This document shows positions 6,773 through 15,406 of a DNA stretch of 24,432 bases, in pieces. Origin of the DNA: JAZFYD01 sp036443405 (GTDB taxonomy: Bacteria; Planctomycetota; PLA2); the NCBI GenBank assembly GCA_036443405.1, contig JAZFYD010000074.1, positions 1 to 24,432 of the forward strand, read 5' to 3'. Numbering within the stretch: the first letter of the stretch is position 1; each line of letters opens with the position of its first letter. A model generated the notes under the pieces. The model was not told the DNA's origin. It worked only from the letters and a program-made list of their open reading frames with translations, and made no database searches. The position numbers and the translations under genes are program-made.

Positions 6773-8380
6773 GTGCGCATCGCTCTTTTTCACGGCTACG
6801 AGCTGACGGGTTCCGGCAGCAACGAATACACACGCTATCTCGCCGCCGCGCTTCACGACGCGGGCCATGAGGTCCACCTGCTTTGCCGTGAGCCGAAGCC
6901 CGCCGACATTTCCGGCGTCGCCGAAGCGTATGACTGGGACGTGCGGGGCCGACCCCAGCAGATGTTTCAGCGTGGCGGCGCCGGCGTCATCGTGCACCGG
7001 CTCCCCCACGCGCCGACCCGGCCGGTCTTTCTCACCGACAAGCAGCGCCACGGCAACGTGAAGTCGTTCGCGGAACTCAGCGACGCCGAGTTGCGCGAGT
7101 ACCACGACATCTCCGTGCGGGCCGTGACCGCGGTGTTGCGCAAGCACCCCGTCGACGTGCTGCACGCCAACCACGTCGTCTATCAGCCGATGGTCGCGCG
7201 CGACGCTTGCGCCGCGACGAACACCCCGTACATCGTCTTTCCGCACGGGAGTTCGATCGAGTACACACTTCGGCAGGACGAACGCTATCGCGAGCCGGCG
7301 TTGCAGGCGATGCTTTCAGCCCACGCGATCATCAGCGGCAGCGAGGAGGTCAAGCAGCGCATTCTCGATCTCTATCCGGACGATGCGCCGGCGCTCGCGG
7401 CGCGCACGCAGATCGTGGGTGTCGGCGTCGATACCGCTTTGTTCACGCCCGTGGCGCCGTCCGGTCGCGACACGGCGATCGCGCCGTTGCTTCGCGGCGG
7501 ACCCTATCTCGGCAAGTCGCCGGTGCTCGCCCGTGATCTCGCCGCCAAGCTGAATCGCGGCGACATCGATTCGGTGCGGGAGTACCGCGACGCCTACGAT
7601 CACAGCCAACCGGATGAGGATCTCGGGACCAAACTCGCGTCGATCTCTTGGGACGATCCGCTGCTGCTGTTTGTCGGCGCGCTGACCGCGGGCAAGGGCC
7701 TGCAGAGCTTGATCGCCGCGCTTCCCGAACTCGGCCGCACGCACCCGGGAGTTCGGTTGGCGATCGTCGGCAGCGGCGCGTACCGCGAAACCCTGGAGGC
7801 GCTCGTGCACGCGATCACTACTGGGAACGAACGGCTGCTCGACGGGTTGGTCGAAGCCGGCTGGGATCTCGATCGCAGCGCAGAGACCGGACCGTGGAAG
7901 GACGTCGCGAGCTATCTCGCAGACCGTCGAAATCGAGAACTCCTGTTGACTGCCGGCGCGGGCTTCAGAAACCGTGTTCTGTTTTTGGGCCGCCTCGATC
8001 ACACGCGCTTGCAACACCTGTTTCCGTGTGCCGACGTCGCTGTGTTTCCGAGCCAGATCCCCGAGGCGTATCCGCTGGTTCTGATTGAGGCGCTGGCCAA
8101 CGGAGTGATCCCGGCCGTGTCGGATTTCAGCGGCTTCCACGACGGCCTCGCAACGCTGGAACCGCTACTTGGCGCGCGCTGGGTGGACCGCATGCGCTTG
8201 CCGGTCCGCGACGACGGCCGCATCGAGGGAATCGCAAACGGGATCGGACAGATCCTCGCCGATCCCGAACGTTCGGCCCTCCTTCCGAAGCTGCGCGAGA
8301 TTGCCGTCGAACACTTCGACTGGTCCGTGCGCGCCAAACAGATGGCGGACGCGTATGCGGCCGCGATCGCCGGCGGGTAG
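6773..8380 (+). CDS. Family 4-type (GT-B) glycosyltransferase
   Basis: The 535-residue protein starts directly with the first Rossmann strand 'VRIALFHGYELTGSGSNEYTRYLAAAL'. It contains 'PHGSS' and 'SGSEEVK' of the acceptor domain, 'VGVGVDTALFTP' before the domain linker, 'LLFVGALTAGKG' (Lys308 of the phosphate-binding site), 'VRLAIVGSG', and the E-x7-E motif 'EAYPLVLIE' (Glu431 and Glu439). It should transfer a sugar from a nucleotide donor to an unknown acceptor. Members are usually 360-420 residues; here two insertions, about 70 residues before the second domain and about 50 after 'VGSG', account for the extra length. The GTG at 6773 is preferred over TTG at 6737 because it begins at the beta strand and follows a -10-like GATAAT. 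No other glycan genes are adjacent. Confidence 0.88.
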   Translation: MRIALFHGYELTGSGSNEYTRYLAAALHDAGHEVHLLCREPKPADISGVAEAYDWDVRGRPQQMFQRGGAGVIVHRLPHAPTRPVFLTDKQRHGNVKSFAELSDAELREYHDISVRAVTAVLRKHPVDVLHANHVVYQPMVARDACAATNTPYIVFPHGSSIEYTLRQDERYREPALQAMLSAHAIISGSEEVKQRILDLYPDDAPALAARTQIVGVGVDTALFTPVAPSGRDTAIAPLLRGGPYLGKSPVLARDLAAKLNRGDIDSVREYRDAYDHSQPDEDLGTKLASISWDDPLLLFVGALTAGKGLQSLIAALPELGRTHPGVRLAIVGSGAYRETLEALVHAITTGNERLLDGLVEAGWDLDRSAETGPWKDVASYLADRRNRELLLTAGAGFRNRVLFLGRLDHTRLQHLFPCADVAVFPSQIPEAYPLVLIEALANGVIPAVSDFSGFHDGLATLEPLLGARWVDRMRLPVRDDGRIEGIANGIGQILADPERSALLPKLREIAVEHFDWSVRAKQMADAYAAAIAGG

Positions 8381-8392
8381 GTAGTGAAAGCC

Positions 8393-8419
8393 TGAAGCTC
8401 CCCCTACGGAGGAGCTTCA
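8393..8419. terminator. Hairpin terminator between convergent genes
   Basis: TGAAGCTCC (8393-8401) and GGAGCTTCA (8411-8419) form a perfect 9-bp stem with a 9-nt loop, 12 nt after the glycosyltransferase stop and 39 nt after the flotillin stop on the other strand. The T-tract is poor on both sides, so efficiency is uncertain, but symmetry and place fit a shared terminator. Confidence 0.6.
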
Positions 8420-8458
8420 AATCTGCAGAACGGAGAGTCGGAGGCACTAGCCTCGGTT

Positions 8459-10078
8459 CTACGTTTCCTTCTTCTTCGCCGGCTTGTCCTTGGCCGGTTT
8501 GTCGTCACTTGCGACGGTAGCCTCGGCGCCGTCTTCGCCCTCGAGCTTGCCGAAGTACTCGGGCATCTTGACCCCCGCGATGTCCCGCATCATGTGCAGC
8601 ATCGGCGGCAGCGATCCCGAAAGCCCCGAGAGGAAGTCCGCGGTCGCGCCCTTGCCGCTCTTTCCGCTCGCGCCGGAGTCCCAGACCACGATCTTGTCGA
8701 ACTTGATGTTGGAAATCGCCGTCGCCGCGGTCTCGCTCAACTTGTCGAGGTGCTCGATCATCAGCATCTGGAACGCGGATTGAGCGTCGCCGCACGCCCT
8801 GACGATTTCGGCGAAACCCAGACCCTTTTTCTGCAGAATCTCGTACTGGCCGCGGGCCTCCGCCTCCAGCTTCGCGTAGATCGCCTTCGCTTCACCCTCG
8901 GCGTGGATCGCTCGCCGGTCCGCTTCGGCCTGCGCATCGACGGTGACGCGCTCCTTTTGCGCCTTGGCGACGGCGACCAGCTCCGCCATCTTCTCGGCCT
9001 CGACTTTCTCCGCCTCCGCACGCGCTGCGATCGCTTGCGCTTCGTACTGCGCCTTCAGCACCTCGGCGTCGGCCACCCGCTTGCGCGTCTCACCGCGCTG
9101 GAACGCGTCGGCACGCTCCACCTGAAGATCGGCGTTGGTCTTGGCGATCAGCGCCTGCGCTTCGTTCTCGCCCTTGACCGCCGCCGCGTTCGCCTCGGCC
9201 ACCTGCACGCGCTTCTCGCGATCCGCATCGGCGATCTGCGCATCGCGCTGGAAGTTCGCGGTCTGCTCACCGACCTTGGCCTCCTTGTCCAGGTTGGCCA
9301 CGTTGATCACGCGCTCGCGCTCGGCTTCCTTCGTCCCGATGTCGCGGTTCTTCTCCGCGATCGCGACCTCGATGTCCTTCTCGCGGTTCGCGCGCGCGAC
9401 ACCGACCGAGCCCTTCTTGACCTGTTCCGCCACGTCGATCTCGGCCTGCTGAATCGCGACGGCTGCCGCCTTGCGGCCGATGGCTTCGATGTAGCCGGAC
9501 TCGTCCGTGATGTCGGTGATGTTGACGTTGATGAGGTAGAGGCCGATCTTGCGCAGTTCGGGCTCCAGCGAGCTCTGGATCGAACCCAGGAACGAGTCGC
9601 GGTCCCGGTTGATCTCCTCGATCCTCATCGACGCGATCACCTGACGAAGCTGACCGAAGATGATGTCCCGCGCCTGGGCCTCGATCTCGGACGACTTCAG
9701 GTTCAGAAGACGAATCGCGGCGTTCGTCATCACGGCCGGCTCGGTACCGACCGCGACGGTGAACACCGACGGAACGTTGACGCGGATGTTCTCGATCGAA
9801 AGCGCGCCCTTGAGCGGAATCTCGATCTGGATCGGCTCCAGGTCCAGGAACTCGTAGTCCTGAATCAGCGGCCAGACGAACGCGCCGCCACCGTGCACGC
9901 AAAGGGCGGCCTCCTTACCGGCCACCTTGCCGTAGATCACGAGCACCTTGTTGGACGGGCAGCGCTTGTAGCGCTTCACCAACAGGATCAGGAAGCTGAA
10001 GATCAGGAACGCGACAAAGACAACGATGAGGACCGCGGGGTCCGTGATCTCTGCGGCCAAAATGGATGCCGGAAGCAT
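8459..10078 (-). CDS. Flotillin-like SPFH membrane protein
   Basis: The 539-residue protein has an N-terminal transmembrane segment (about residues 15-37), a basic stop 'KRYKRCPSNK', a SPFH/PHB domain (about 45-210, ending 'VNITDITDESGYIEAIGRK') and a long Ala/Glu-rich coiled coil (about 215-425) of the flotillin type. A short C-terminal region with a Lys/Pro/Asp-rich tail follows. Flotillins oligomerise on the cytoplasmic face and organise membrane microdomains. The ATG at 10078 is chosen because AGAGGT lies just upstream; the longer GTG start at 10084 overlaps that site. The gene follows an NfeD-like gene by 44 bp, the classic SPFH-NfeD arrangement, so they are almost certainly co-transcribed. 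Confidence 0.95.
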   Translation of the reverse strand: MLPASILAAEITDPAVLIVVFVAFLIFSFLILLVKRYKRCPSNKVLVIYGKVAGKEAALCVHGGGAFVWPLIQDYEFLDLEPIQIEIPLKGALSIENIRVNVPSVFTVAVGTEPAVMTNAAIRLLNLKSSEIEAQARDIIFGQLRQVIASMRIEEINRDRDSFLGSIQSSLEPELRKIGLYLINVNITDITDESGYIEAIGRKAAAVAIQQAEIDVAEQVKKGSVGVARANREKDIEVAIAEKNRDIGTKEAERERVINVANLDKEAKVGEQTANFQRDAQIADADREKRVQVAEANAAAVKGENEAQALIAKTNADLQVERADAFQRGETRKRVADAEVLKAQYEAQAIAARAEAEKVEAEKMAELVAVAKAQKERVTVDAQAEADRRAIHAEGEAKAIYAKLEAEARGQYEILQKKGLGFAEIVRACGDAQSAFQMLMIEHLDKLSETAATAISNIKFDKIVVWDSGASGKSGKGATADFLSGLSGSLPPMLHMMRDIAGVKMPEYFGKLEGEDGAEATVASDDKPAKDKPAKKKET

Positions 10079-10122
10079 GTTCACCTCTATTTCTTCGTTT
10101 CTCCCGGACGGGGAGTTGATCC

Positions 10123-10701
10123 CTACAAAGGGATGACCTTGAGTGTCTCGCCGCCATCGACCGAGACAACCTTTACACGCGCGCCGGTCGCGATTTCATC
10201 ACCGTCGGTGACGGCGGCACATTCCATCGAACGCCCCTGAATGTCGATCGTGACCTTGCCGATGCCGCCGTTGTTGCCCGGCACTTTCAGGTAAACGGTG
10301 CCGTTGAGACCGGCGGCGTTGCTGATCTGCACCGTGCCGGACGAGTGGAGACGGCTGAGCCCCCTCATCATCCAAGCGACACCGAACATGGCCGCGATGC
10401 CCGCCGTGCAAGCCGCCAGAACCCGCACCTCCATCGGCGACTCCCCGCGCAACATCAAGAGGCCGGTGAGCCCGAAGATGCCCGCGAACGCGCAGAGCGC
10501 CTTGAACGACAGGATGCCGAAAAAGACGCTGCTGTCGTGTCCCGGGTCCTCGCCGGTGTCGGTGTGGACGTCCGTATCCATGTCGACATCGGTGTCCCCG
10601 ACTTCCACGTCATCGAAAAATCCAAACACCTGCATGACGACCTGAAGGCCGACAAAGGTGCAGCCGACGAGGGCGGAGTAGAAGTAGATGGTGTGTTCCA
10701 T
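10123..10701 (-). CDS. NfeD-like membrane protein, partner of flotillin
   Basis: Starting at the ATG at 10701 this is a 192-residue protein: a transmembrane helix (about 5-28), a highly acidic loop (30-56, with 12 Asp or Glu), two more helices (about 58-84 and 92-113), and a C-terminal OB-fold (about 125-192) with 'GLNGTVYLKVPGNNGGIGKV' and 'DGDEIATGARVKVVSV', typical of the soluble domain of NfeD. NfeD proteins work with SPFH proteins; the OB domain is thought to mediate the contact. The frame is open upstream to 10815, but the first helix follows directly on Met at 10701. No Shine-Dalgarno is evident. The Asp-rich loop is not a usual part of short NfeD proteins. Confidence 0.87.
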   Translation of the reverse strand: MEHTIYFYSALVGCTFVGLQVVMQVFGFFDDVEVGDTDVDMDTDVHTDTGEDPGHDSSVFFGILSFKALCAFAGIFGLTGLLMLRGESPMEVRVLAACTAGIAAMFGVAWMMRGLSRLHSSGTVQISNAAGLNGTVYLKVPGNNGGIGKVTIDIQGRSMECAAVTDGDEIATGARVKVVSVDGGETLKVIPL

Positions 10702-10982
10702 CGGGGTTGGGTTCTTGGGGTACTCGGTTGTGCTGCTTGCCTTTTGGGGCGAAGCCTCTTCCTGTCGGGGTTTCCGACTCTCGATTCTTGCGATCCGCTC
10801 TCGCGGCGCAAGCACGATTGACGCCCCCTACGACCGGTCGCGGAGGATAATTCGGGCGGATTTGGATGTGCGGTGGCCGCCAAAGTGCGAACTGAGACAA
10901 ACGGTGCCCGTTATCGCGCTGCAAAAGCGTAGCGCCGGCGCGACGGCGCGTGCGCATGCAACGTTCGGGTTGCCCGCCGCGA
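10702..10982. other. Intergenic spacer upstream of NfeD gene, no gene seen
   Basis: These 281 bp separate the subtilase stop from the NfeD start, both genes reading leftward. The stretch should hold the NfeD-flotillin promoter. An AT-rich patch GGATAATTC near 10846-10854 is the only promoter-like spot, leaving a leader of about 140 nt. The part near 10920-10960 is made of GCGC-rich short repeats that could fold, but no clear terminator with a T-tract follows the subtilase gene. Confidence 0.4.
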
Positions 10983-13892
10983 CTATCCGCCGATCACTAC
11001 GGAGATACTCAGCGCCGCCTGGCCGGTCGCTTTCTCCGAAATCGTCAACTCGCCCGAGGGTTTACATCCGTCCGGGGTCTTGGGCGGCACGCTCGCAAGT
11101 TCGAAATCCAGATCCACGTCGATGCCCGGGTAGAACACGACCTCGCTCTTGCCGTTTGAGGTCACCCGGATCGGAACCGGGCTCGCGTACAGGTATTCGA
11201 GTTCCACCTCGAGTTCGATCTTCGCGTCGCCGTCGGCGTGGGTGAACGCGCCCATGATCTCGAGTTGGCATTTCGCGCCGTCCTTGGGGGAGTCGATCCG
11301 TCGATCGAACGTGCGATCGGGGAATCCGGCTTGGAAGACGTTGTTGCCGCCCTCGCGCATCGTCACCGCGAGATCGGTCACGAGGGCGTACTCCCGGCCC
11401 TTGATCTTGCTGCGCACGCGCACGGCGCTCACACCCTTGGCGAACGTCACCGGGATTTTCGCCGTGTCGTTTTTCGCCGTCAGCTTGCGCTTGACCGTTT
11501 TTCGATAGCCCATCAGCGAACCGCTGAGCTTGCCGCGCACCGGTTTGGCAAACAGGTTGCGCACCTTGACGGAACCGGACGGTGTCTTGCCGACGCCATG
11601 CGACCAACTCGTGATCTCCGACGGCACGGCCGCGAGCCCGGTGAAGCTGACCGCGAGTTCATAGCGCGAAACCTCGTCCGGCCGATCGCTCGTCACGCAG
11701 ATCTCCCAGACACCGGGCCGCAGCCCGTCCACGATTTCGCGCCGCGCCGAGGTCTTGCCCGTCTTGGTTTCCAGATTCAACCGCCCCGCCCAGATCGCCG
11801 TGCCGTTGGGCCGAAAGATCTGGCCGACACGCGCCGTCGAGAACTGACCGTCCACCGCGCGCAAATCGACTTGCATCGCGCCCGCGCCCGCCGGCACCGC
11901 GACGAAGTACCGCTGCGGGCGCCAACCATCCGCCGCCTGGTTCTTGAAACTGCGCCGGTATCCGTTTTCCGCGGAAAACGTGTGCGGCACGACAACCGTG
12001 TTCCACAGCCGCGTTACAACCGCGTCGCCCTCCAGCAATTCGACCGACGCCTGGTACACGCCGGGCGACTGGAACGCGCCGTCCTTGTAACGCACCCGCA
12101 CCGTCGCCTCCTGCGGCCCGCGGAAGTACACCTGATCCGACATCACTTCGCACCACGACGCCGTGGATCGCAACCGGTAGCGGCGCGCGAACCCGTCCTG
12201 TCGCGCCCGGTCCGTGTGCGGCGCGAAGATCGGCTTCAGGTGAAACTCCTGGATCTGTCCGCGCGGCAGGTGTTCGGTGCGCCAGTACGCCGCACGCCCC
12301 TCACCGCCCGGCGCCATCGGGCTCTCCGTGCGGATTGCGTAGTCGAGGAACGGGCTGTCGCCGTGCGCTGCCGCCAGTTCACGAAGCTCAGCGACGGCGG
12401 CGGACAGTTCGGGGAGTCCCGCACCGATGTCGACGCGCTCGAATCCCGGTACGGACCTCCCGCTTTTTTGCAACGCCTCCTTGATCCATGTGTGGAACGG
12501 CTGGCGTCCGGGGCTCTCCGCATGCAGATCGCCCGCGAGCAGGCCGCACAGCCCCGCCGCGTACGGCGACGCCATCGACGTACCCCACCAGAAATCGCCG
12601 TCGCGGTTCCAAAGCGGCACCGCCGACGTGACCGCGCCGGGCGTGACGATGTCGGGCTTGCTGAGCTCGCCACCGCGCGAGCTGAACCTCGCGATCTGAT
12701 GGTGCGCGAGTTTGGCGCCCATCACGCTTTTCGCGGTCTCCTTCGCCATCATCGCGCCGACGGTGATCGGCAGGTGCGCCGCTGCCGGCGACCCGATCGA
12801 ACTGAGACCGGGGCCTTCGTTTCCGGCTGCCTGGCAGATGATCAGGAACGGGTTCTCCGACAAAAGCTTGTCGAGGAATCGGTCGATGTCCGCGGCGCCC
12901 TCTTGTTCCGACGCGATGCCGTAGCTGAGGTTGCACACCACCGGTACGCGCTTTTCGCGTGCGTAACGCGCGGCATACAAGAACGCCGCTTTCTTGGAAC
13001 CCGTCGTCGTCGAGCCGCCGGCGAGGCGGTTGTCGCCGATTTTCAGGCTGATCACCTTGGCGCCCGGCGCGATCCCGTGGAAGTCATCCTGGCCGTGCAG
13101 CTTGTAGCCGGCCGCGATGCCGGCGACGTGGGTGCCGTGGCCACCGCTGTCGAAGTGCACCGAGAGCAGACGCTTCTTGAGGAAGACGTTGACCGCGCAG
13201 GTGAGCTGACGGCGCTGGCGCGCCTCGTTTTTTCGGTGAAACGTGAACGTCTCCTGCGCGACGTGGAAGTTGCGCACCGGCTTCTCGTCGGAGAAATCGC
13301 GATCGCCATCGGTGTCGACGAACACGAGCGCGTGGTCGTCCCCCGCGTCCTTGGGCGCGAGCACACAGACCGCGAACACGCCGTCTTTCTTGCCGTCGTC
13401 GTCGACGTCGGCCACACGCGTGTTCTTGAACCGGCTCTCCTTGATCGTCGCGAGCCAAACGGCGGCGTCTCCGATCTTGCCCCGATCCGGCGCTCCGTAG
13501 TTCTCCGGGGTTCCGTCCTCCGCCGTCCGGCCGACCTGCTTGCCGCCGTTCAGGAATCGGCCGCGATGCAACTCGACGTCGCCCTCGCCGCTGAAGTCCC
13601 GCACGTCGATGACCTTGGCCGCGCCGTCCGGCCCGCGATCGAGTCCTTTCACGGCCATGTCGACGCCCGTATCCAGGACCGCGATGACCACACCGCGCCC
13701 GTCGCGCTCGGGATACTTCGTGCGATACACGTCGACGCCGCACGCAGTGCGCGGCAGCTGGTTCCAACGCAACGCGTGCGTCGCAGCGGGCGGGTTTTGC
13801 GGTTTTTGGTTCTTGGCAGCCGGGTCCTGCGCCGCCGCGATGACGGCGAGAAGACCTAGGGCAACAACGGGGGAAACGGCGAGAGCGCGCAT
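10983..13892 (-). CDS. Secreted subtilisin-like serine peptidase related to tripeptidyl peptidase II
   Basis: The 969-residue S8 peptidase has a Sec signal (MRALAVSPVVALGLLAVIAAAQ) and all catalytic elements: Asp74 in 'VLDTGVD', His252 in 'GGHGTHVAG', oxyanion Asn358 in 'QAAGNEGPG' and Ser439 in 'GTSMASP'. About 178 residues separate Asp and His, far more than in ordinary subtilisins, and this insertion carries 'VDTDGDRDFSDEK' and 'VRNFHVAQE', resembling tripeptidyl peptidase II. The C-terminal 450 residues contain beta-rich domains ('VYFRGPQEATVRVRYKDG', 'SWSHGVGK') also like TPPII. It lies 53 bp after fumC on the same strand. The ATG at 13892 follows a -10-like TACACT by 10 nt and lacks a Shine-Dalgarno; an ATG at 13925 would add 11 residues. 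Unlike cytosolic TPPII it appears to be exported. Confidence 0.92.
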   Translation of the reverse strand: MRALAVSPVVALGLLAVIAAAQDPAAKNQKPQNPPAATHALRWNQLPRTACGVDVYRTKYPERDGRGVVIAVLDTGVDMAVKGLDRGPDGAAKVIDVRDFSGEGDVELHRGRFLNGGKQVGRTAEDGTPENYGAPDRGKIGDAAVWLATIKESRFKNTRVADVDDDGKKDGVFAVCVLAPKDAGDDHALVFVDTDGDRDFSDEKPVRNFHVAQETFTFHRKNEARQRRQLTCAVNVFLKKRLLSVHFDSGGHGTHVAGIAAGYKLHGQDDFHGIAPGAKVISLKIGDNRLAGGSTTTGSKKAAFLYAARYAREKRVPVVCNLSYGIASEQEGAADIDRFLDKLLSENPFLIICQAAGNEGPGLSSIGSPAAAHLPITVGAMMAKETAKSVMGAKLAHHQIARFSSRGGELSKPDIVTPGAVTSAVPLWNRDGDFWWGTSMASPYAAGLCGLLAGDLHAESPGRQPFHTWIKEALQKSGRSVPGFERVDIGAGLPELSAAVAELRELAAAHGDSPFLDYAIRTESPMAPGGEGRAAYWRTEHLPRGQIQEFHLKPIFAPHTDRARQDGFARRYRLRSTASWCEVMSDQVYFRGPQEATVRVRYKDGAFQSPGVYQASVELLEGDAVVTRLWNTVVVPHTFSAENGYRRSFKNQAADGWRPQRYFVAVPAGAGAMQVDLRAVDGQFSTARVGQIFRPNGTAIWAGRLNLETKTGKTSARREIVDGLRPGVWEICVTSDRPDEVSRYELAVSFTGLAAVPSEITSWSHGVGKTPSGSVKVRNLFAKPVRGKLSGSLMGYRKTVKRKLTAKNDTAKIPVTFAKGVSAVRVRSKIKGREYALVTDLAVTMREGGNNVFQAGFPDRTFDRRIDSPKDGAKCQLEIMGAFTHADGDAKIELEVELEYLYASPVPIRVTSNGKSEVVFYPGIDVDLDFELASVPPKTPDGCKPSGELTISEKATGQAALSISVVIGG

Positions 13893-13945
13893 GAAGCCCC
13901 AAAGTGTAATGGGACAGAGCCGCATCGCGCGGTGAAACTGTCGCC

Positions 13946-15319
13946 TCAGTCCGTCATGCCGCGCAGGTCGAGGATCTCGTCGAGGTTCTGAATCCCCATC
14001 TCGTCGGCGACCTCGCGAACGGTCTTGCCCTCGGCGTACGCGCGCTTGGCGAGCGCGGCCGCCGTGTCGTAGCCGATGACCGGCGCGAGCGCAGTGCACA
14101 GCATGAGGCTCTGCTCGATCAGCGCCGCGATGCGGGGCTCGTCCGCCTCGATGCCGTCGATGCACTTGTCGACGAAGATGGTGGAGACGTTGGCGAGCAG
14201 GTGCAGCGAATCGAGCATGGCCTCCGCCATCATCGGAATCGCGACGTTCAGCTCGAACAGCCCGGAGGTCCCGCCGGCGACGATCGCCGCATCGTGACCC
14301 AGGACCCGCATGCAGACCTGCAGCACCGATTCGCAGATCACGGGATTCACCTTGCCGGGCATGATCGACGAGCCCGGCTGCGTCACGGGCAGCTTGATCT
14401 CGCCGATCCCACAGCGCGGCCCGGAACCGAGCATCCGCAGGTCGTTCGCGATGCGCGTCAGCGAAACGGCCACGGTCCGAACCGCGCCGGACAACTCGAC
14501 GACCGCGTCGCGCGACGCCTGCGCCTCGAAGTGGTTCGGCGCCTCGACGAACGGGAGGCCGGTCGCCTCCGCGATGCGCGCGATGGTCTTTTGCGCGAAT
14601 CCCGGGGGGCAGTTGATCCCCGTGCCTACGGCGGTCCCGCCGAGCGCCAACTCCAGCAGCCGCGGCTGTGCGGCCTCGAGCCGGCCGATGCTGTTTTGGA
14701 CCTGCGCCTGGTATCCGCCAAACACCTGGCCGAGGCGAACCGGGGTCGCGTCCTGCAGATGCGTGCGGCCAATCTTCACGATCCCGTCGAACTGTTTCGT
14801 TTTGTCCTGAAGCGCCACTTCGAGGTGACGCAGCGCCGGCAGCAGGCGCGTGTGCAGCTCCTCGGCGCAGGAGATGTGCAGCGCCGTCGGAATGACGTCG
14901 TTGCTCGACTGGCCCTGGTTGACGTGGTCGTTGGGGTGAACCGTTTCGCGGCTGCCGATCGGCTGGCCCAGGATCACGCAAGCGCGGTTCGCGATCACCT
15001 CGTTGGCGTTCATGTTCGTGGAGGTACCGGAACCGGTCTGGAACACATCGACGGGGAAATGCGCGTCGTGATCCCCGGCGGCGACTTCGCCCGCGGCCTT
15101 CTCGATGGCGTCCGCGATCTCGCCGGAGAACGTGCCTAGCTCGCGGTTGGTCGCGGCCGCCGCCCCCTTGATCAGGCCGAGCGCGCGTAGGAACGGCCGC
15201 GGCAGCGCTCGCCCGCTCACCGGAAAGTTCTCGACCGCCCGCTGCGTCGTCGCGCCGTAAAGCGCGTCCGCCGGAACGAGCATCTCACCCATGGAGTCGC
15301 GTTCGGTTCGTGTGGTCAT
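13946..15319 (-). CDS. fumC: Class II fumarate hydratase (fumarase C)
   Basis: The 457-residue enzyme should interconvert fumarate and malate in the TCA cycle in the cytoplasm. Diagnostic motifs are 'TGSGTSTNMNANEV' near residues 95-108, 'HPNDHVNQGQSSND' near 127-140, 'KIGRTHLQDATPVRLGQ' near 182-198, and the superfamily signature 'GSSIMPGKVNP' near 318-328 with the catalytic Ser loop. Length and motifs separate it from aspartase and argininosuccinate lyase, although fumarase C and aspartase are close. No Shine-Dalgarno precedes the ATG; a -10-like CACACT lies 7 nt upstream, and a leaderless message is possible. It is the first gene of a leftward run with the subtilase gene 53 bp downstream. 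Confidence 0.96.
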   Translation of the reverse strand: MTTRTERDSMGEMLVPADALYGATTQRAVENFPVSGRALPRPFLRALGLIKGAAAATNRELGTFSGEIADAIEKAAGEVAAGDHDAHFPVDVFQTGSGTSTNMNANEVIANRACVILGQPIGSRETVHPNDHVNQGQSSNDVIPTALHISCAEELHTRLLPALRHLEVALQDKTKQFDGIVKIGRTHLQDATPVRLGQVFGGYQAQVQNSIGRLEAAQPRLLELALGGTAVGTGINCPPGFAQKTIARIAEATGLPFVEAPNHFEAQASRDAVVELSGAVRTVAVSLTRIANDLRMLGSGPRCGIGEIKLPVTQPGSSIMPGKVNPVICESVLQVCMRVLGHDAAIVAGGTSGLFELNVAIPMMAEAMLDSLHLLANVSTIFVDKCIDGIEADEPRIAALIEQSLMLCTALAPVIGYDTAAALAKRAYAEGKTVREVADEMGIQNLDEILDLRGMTD

Positions 15320-15406
15320 GGTTATCAGTGTGCCAAATGAGCCCCCGCCTTTGCCGCTGCCTTTGCCTCGGATCCTCTCCTCGGCCCAAAGCGTCCACGC
15401 CCTCGG

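Noticed and set aside
8594..10240. A 548-codon rightward open frame opposite flotillin
   Set aside because: The Leu/Arg/Asp-rich repeats simply mirror the Ala/Glu/Lys codons of the flotillin coiled coil on the other strand.
11238..13859. An 873-codon rightward open frame opposite the subtilase
   Set aside because: It is an antisense shadow with Arg, Val and His excess and no family motif. The opposite strand encodes an intact S8 peptidase with all catalytic residues.
13893..14981. N-terminal extension of the subtilase into the fumC gene
   Set aside because: The extension runs in another frame of fumC on the same strand and gives an Arg-rich, family-less sequence. The signal peptide begins at 13892.
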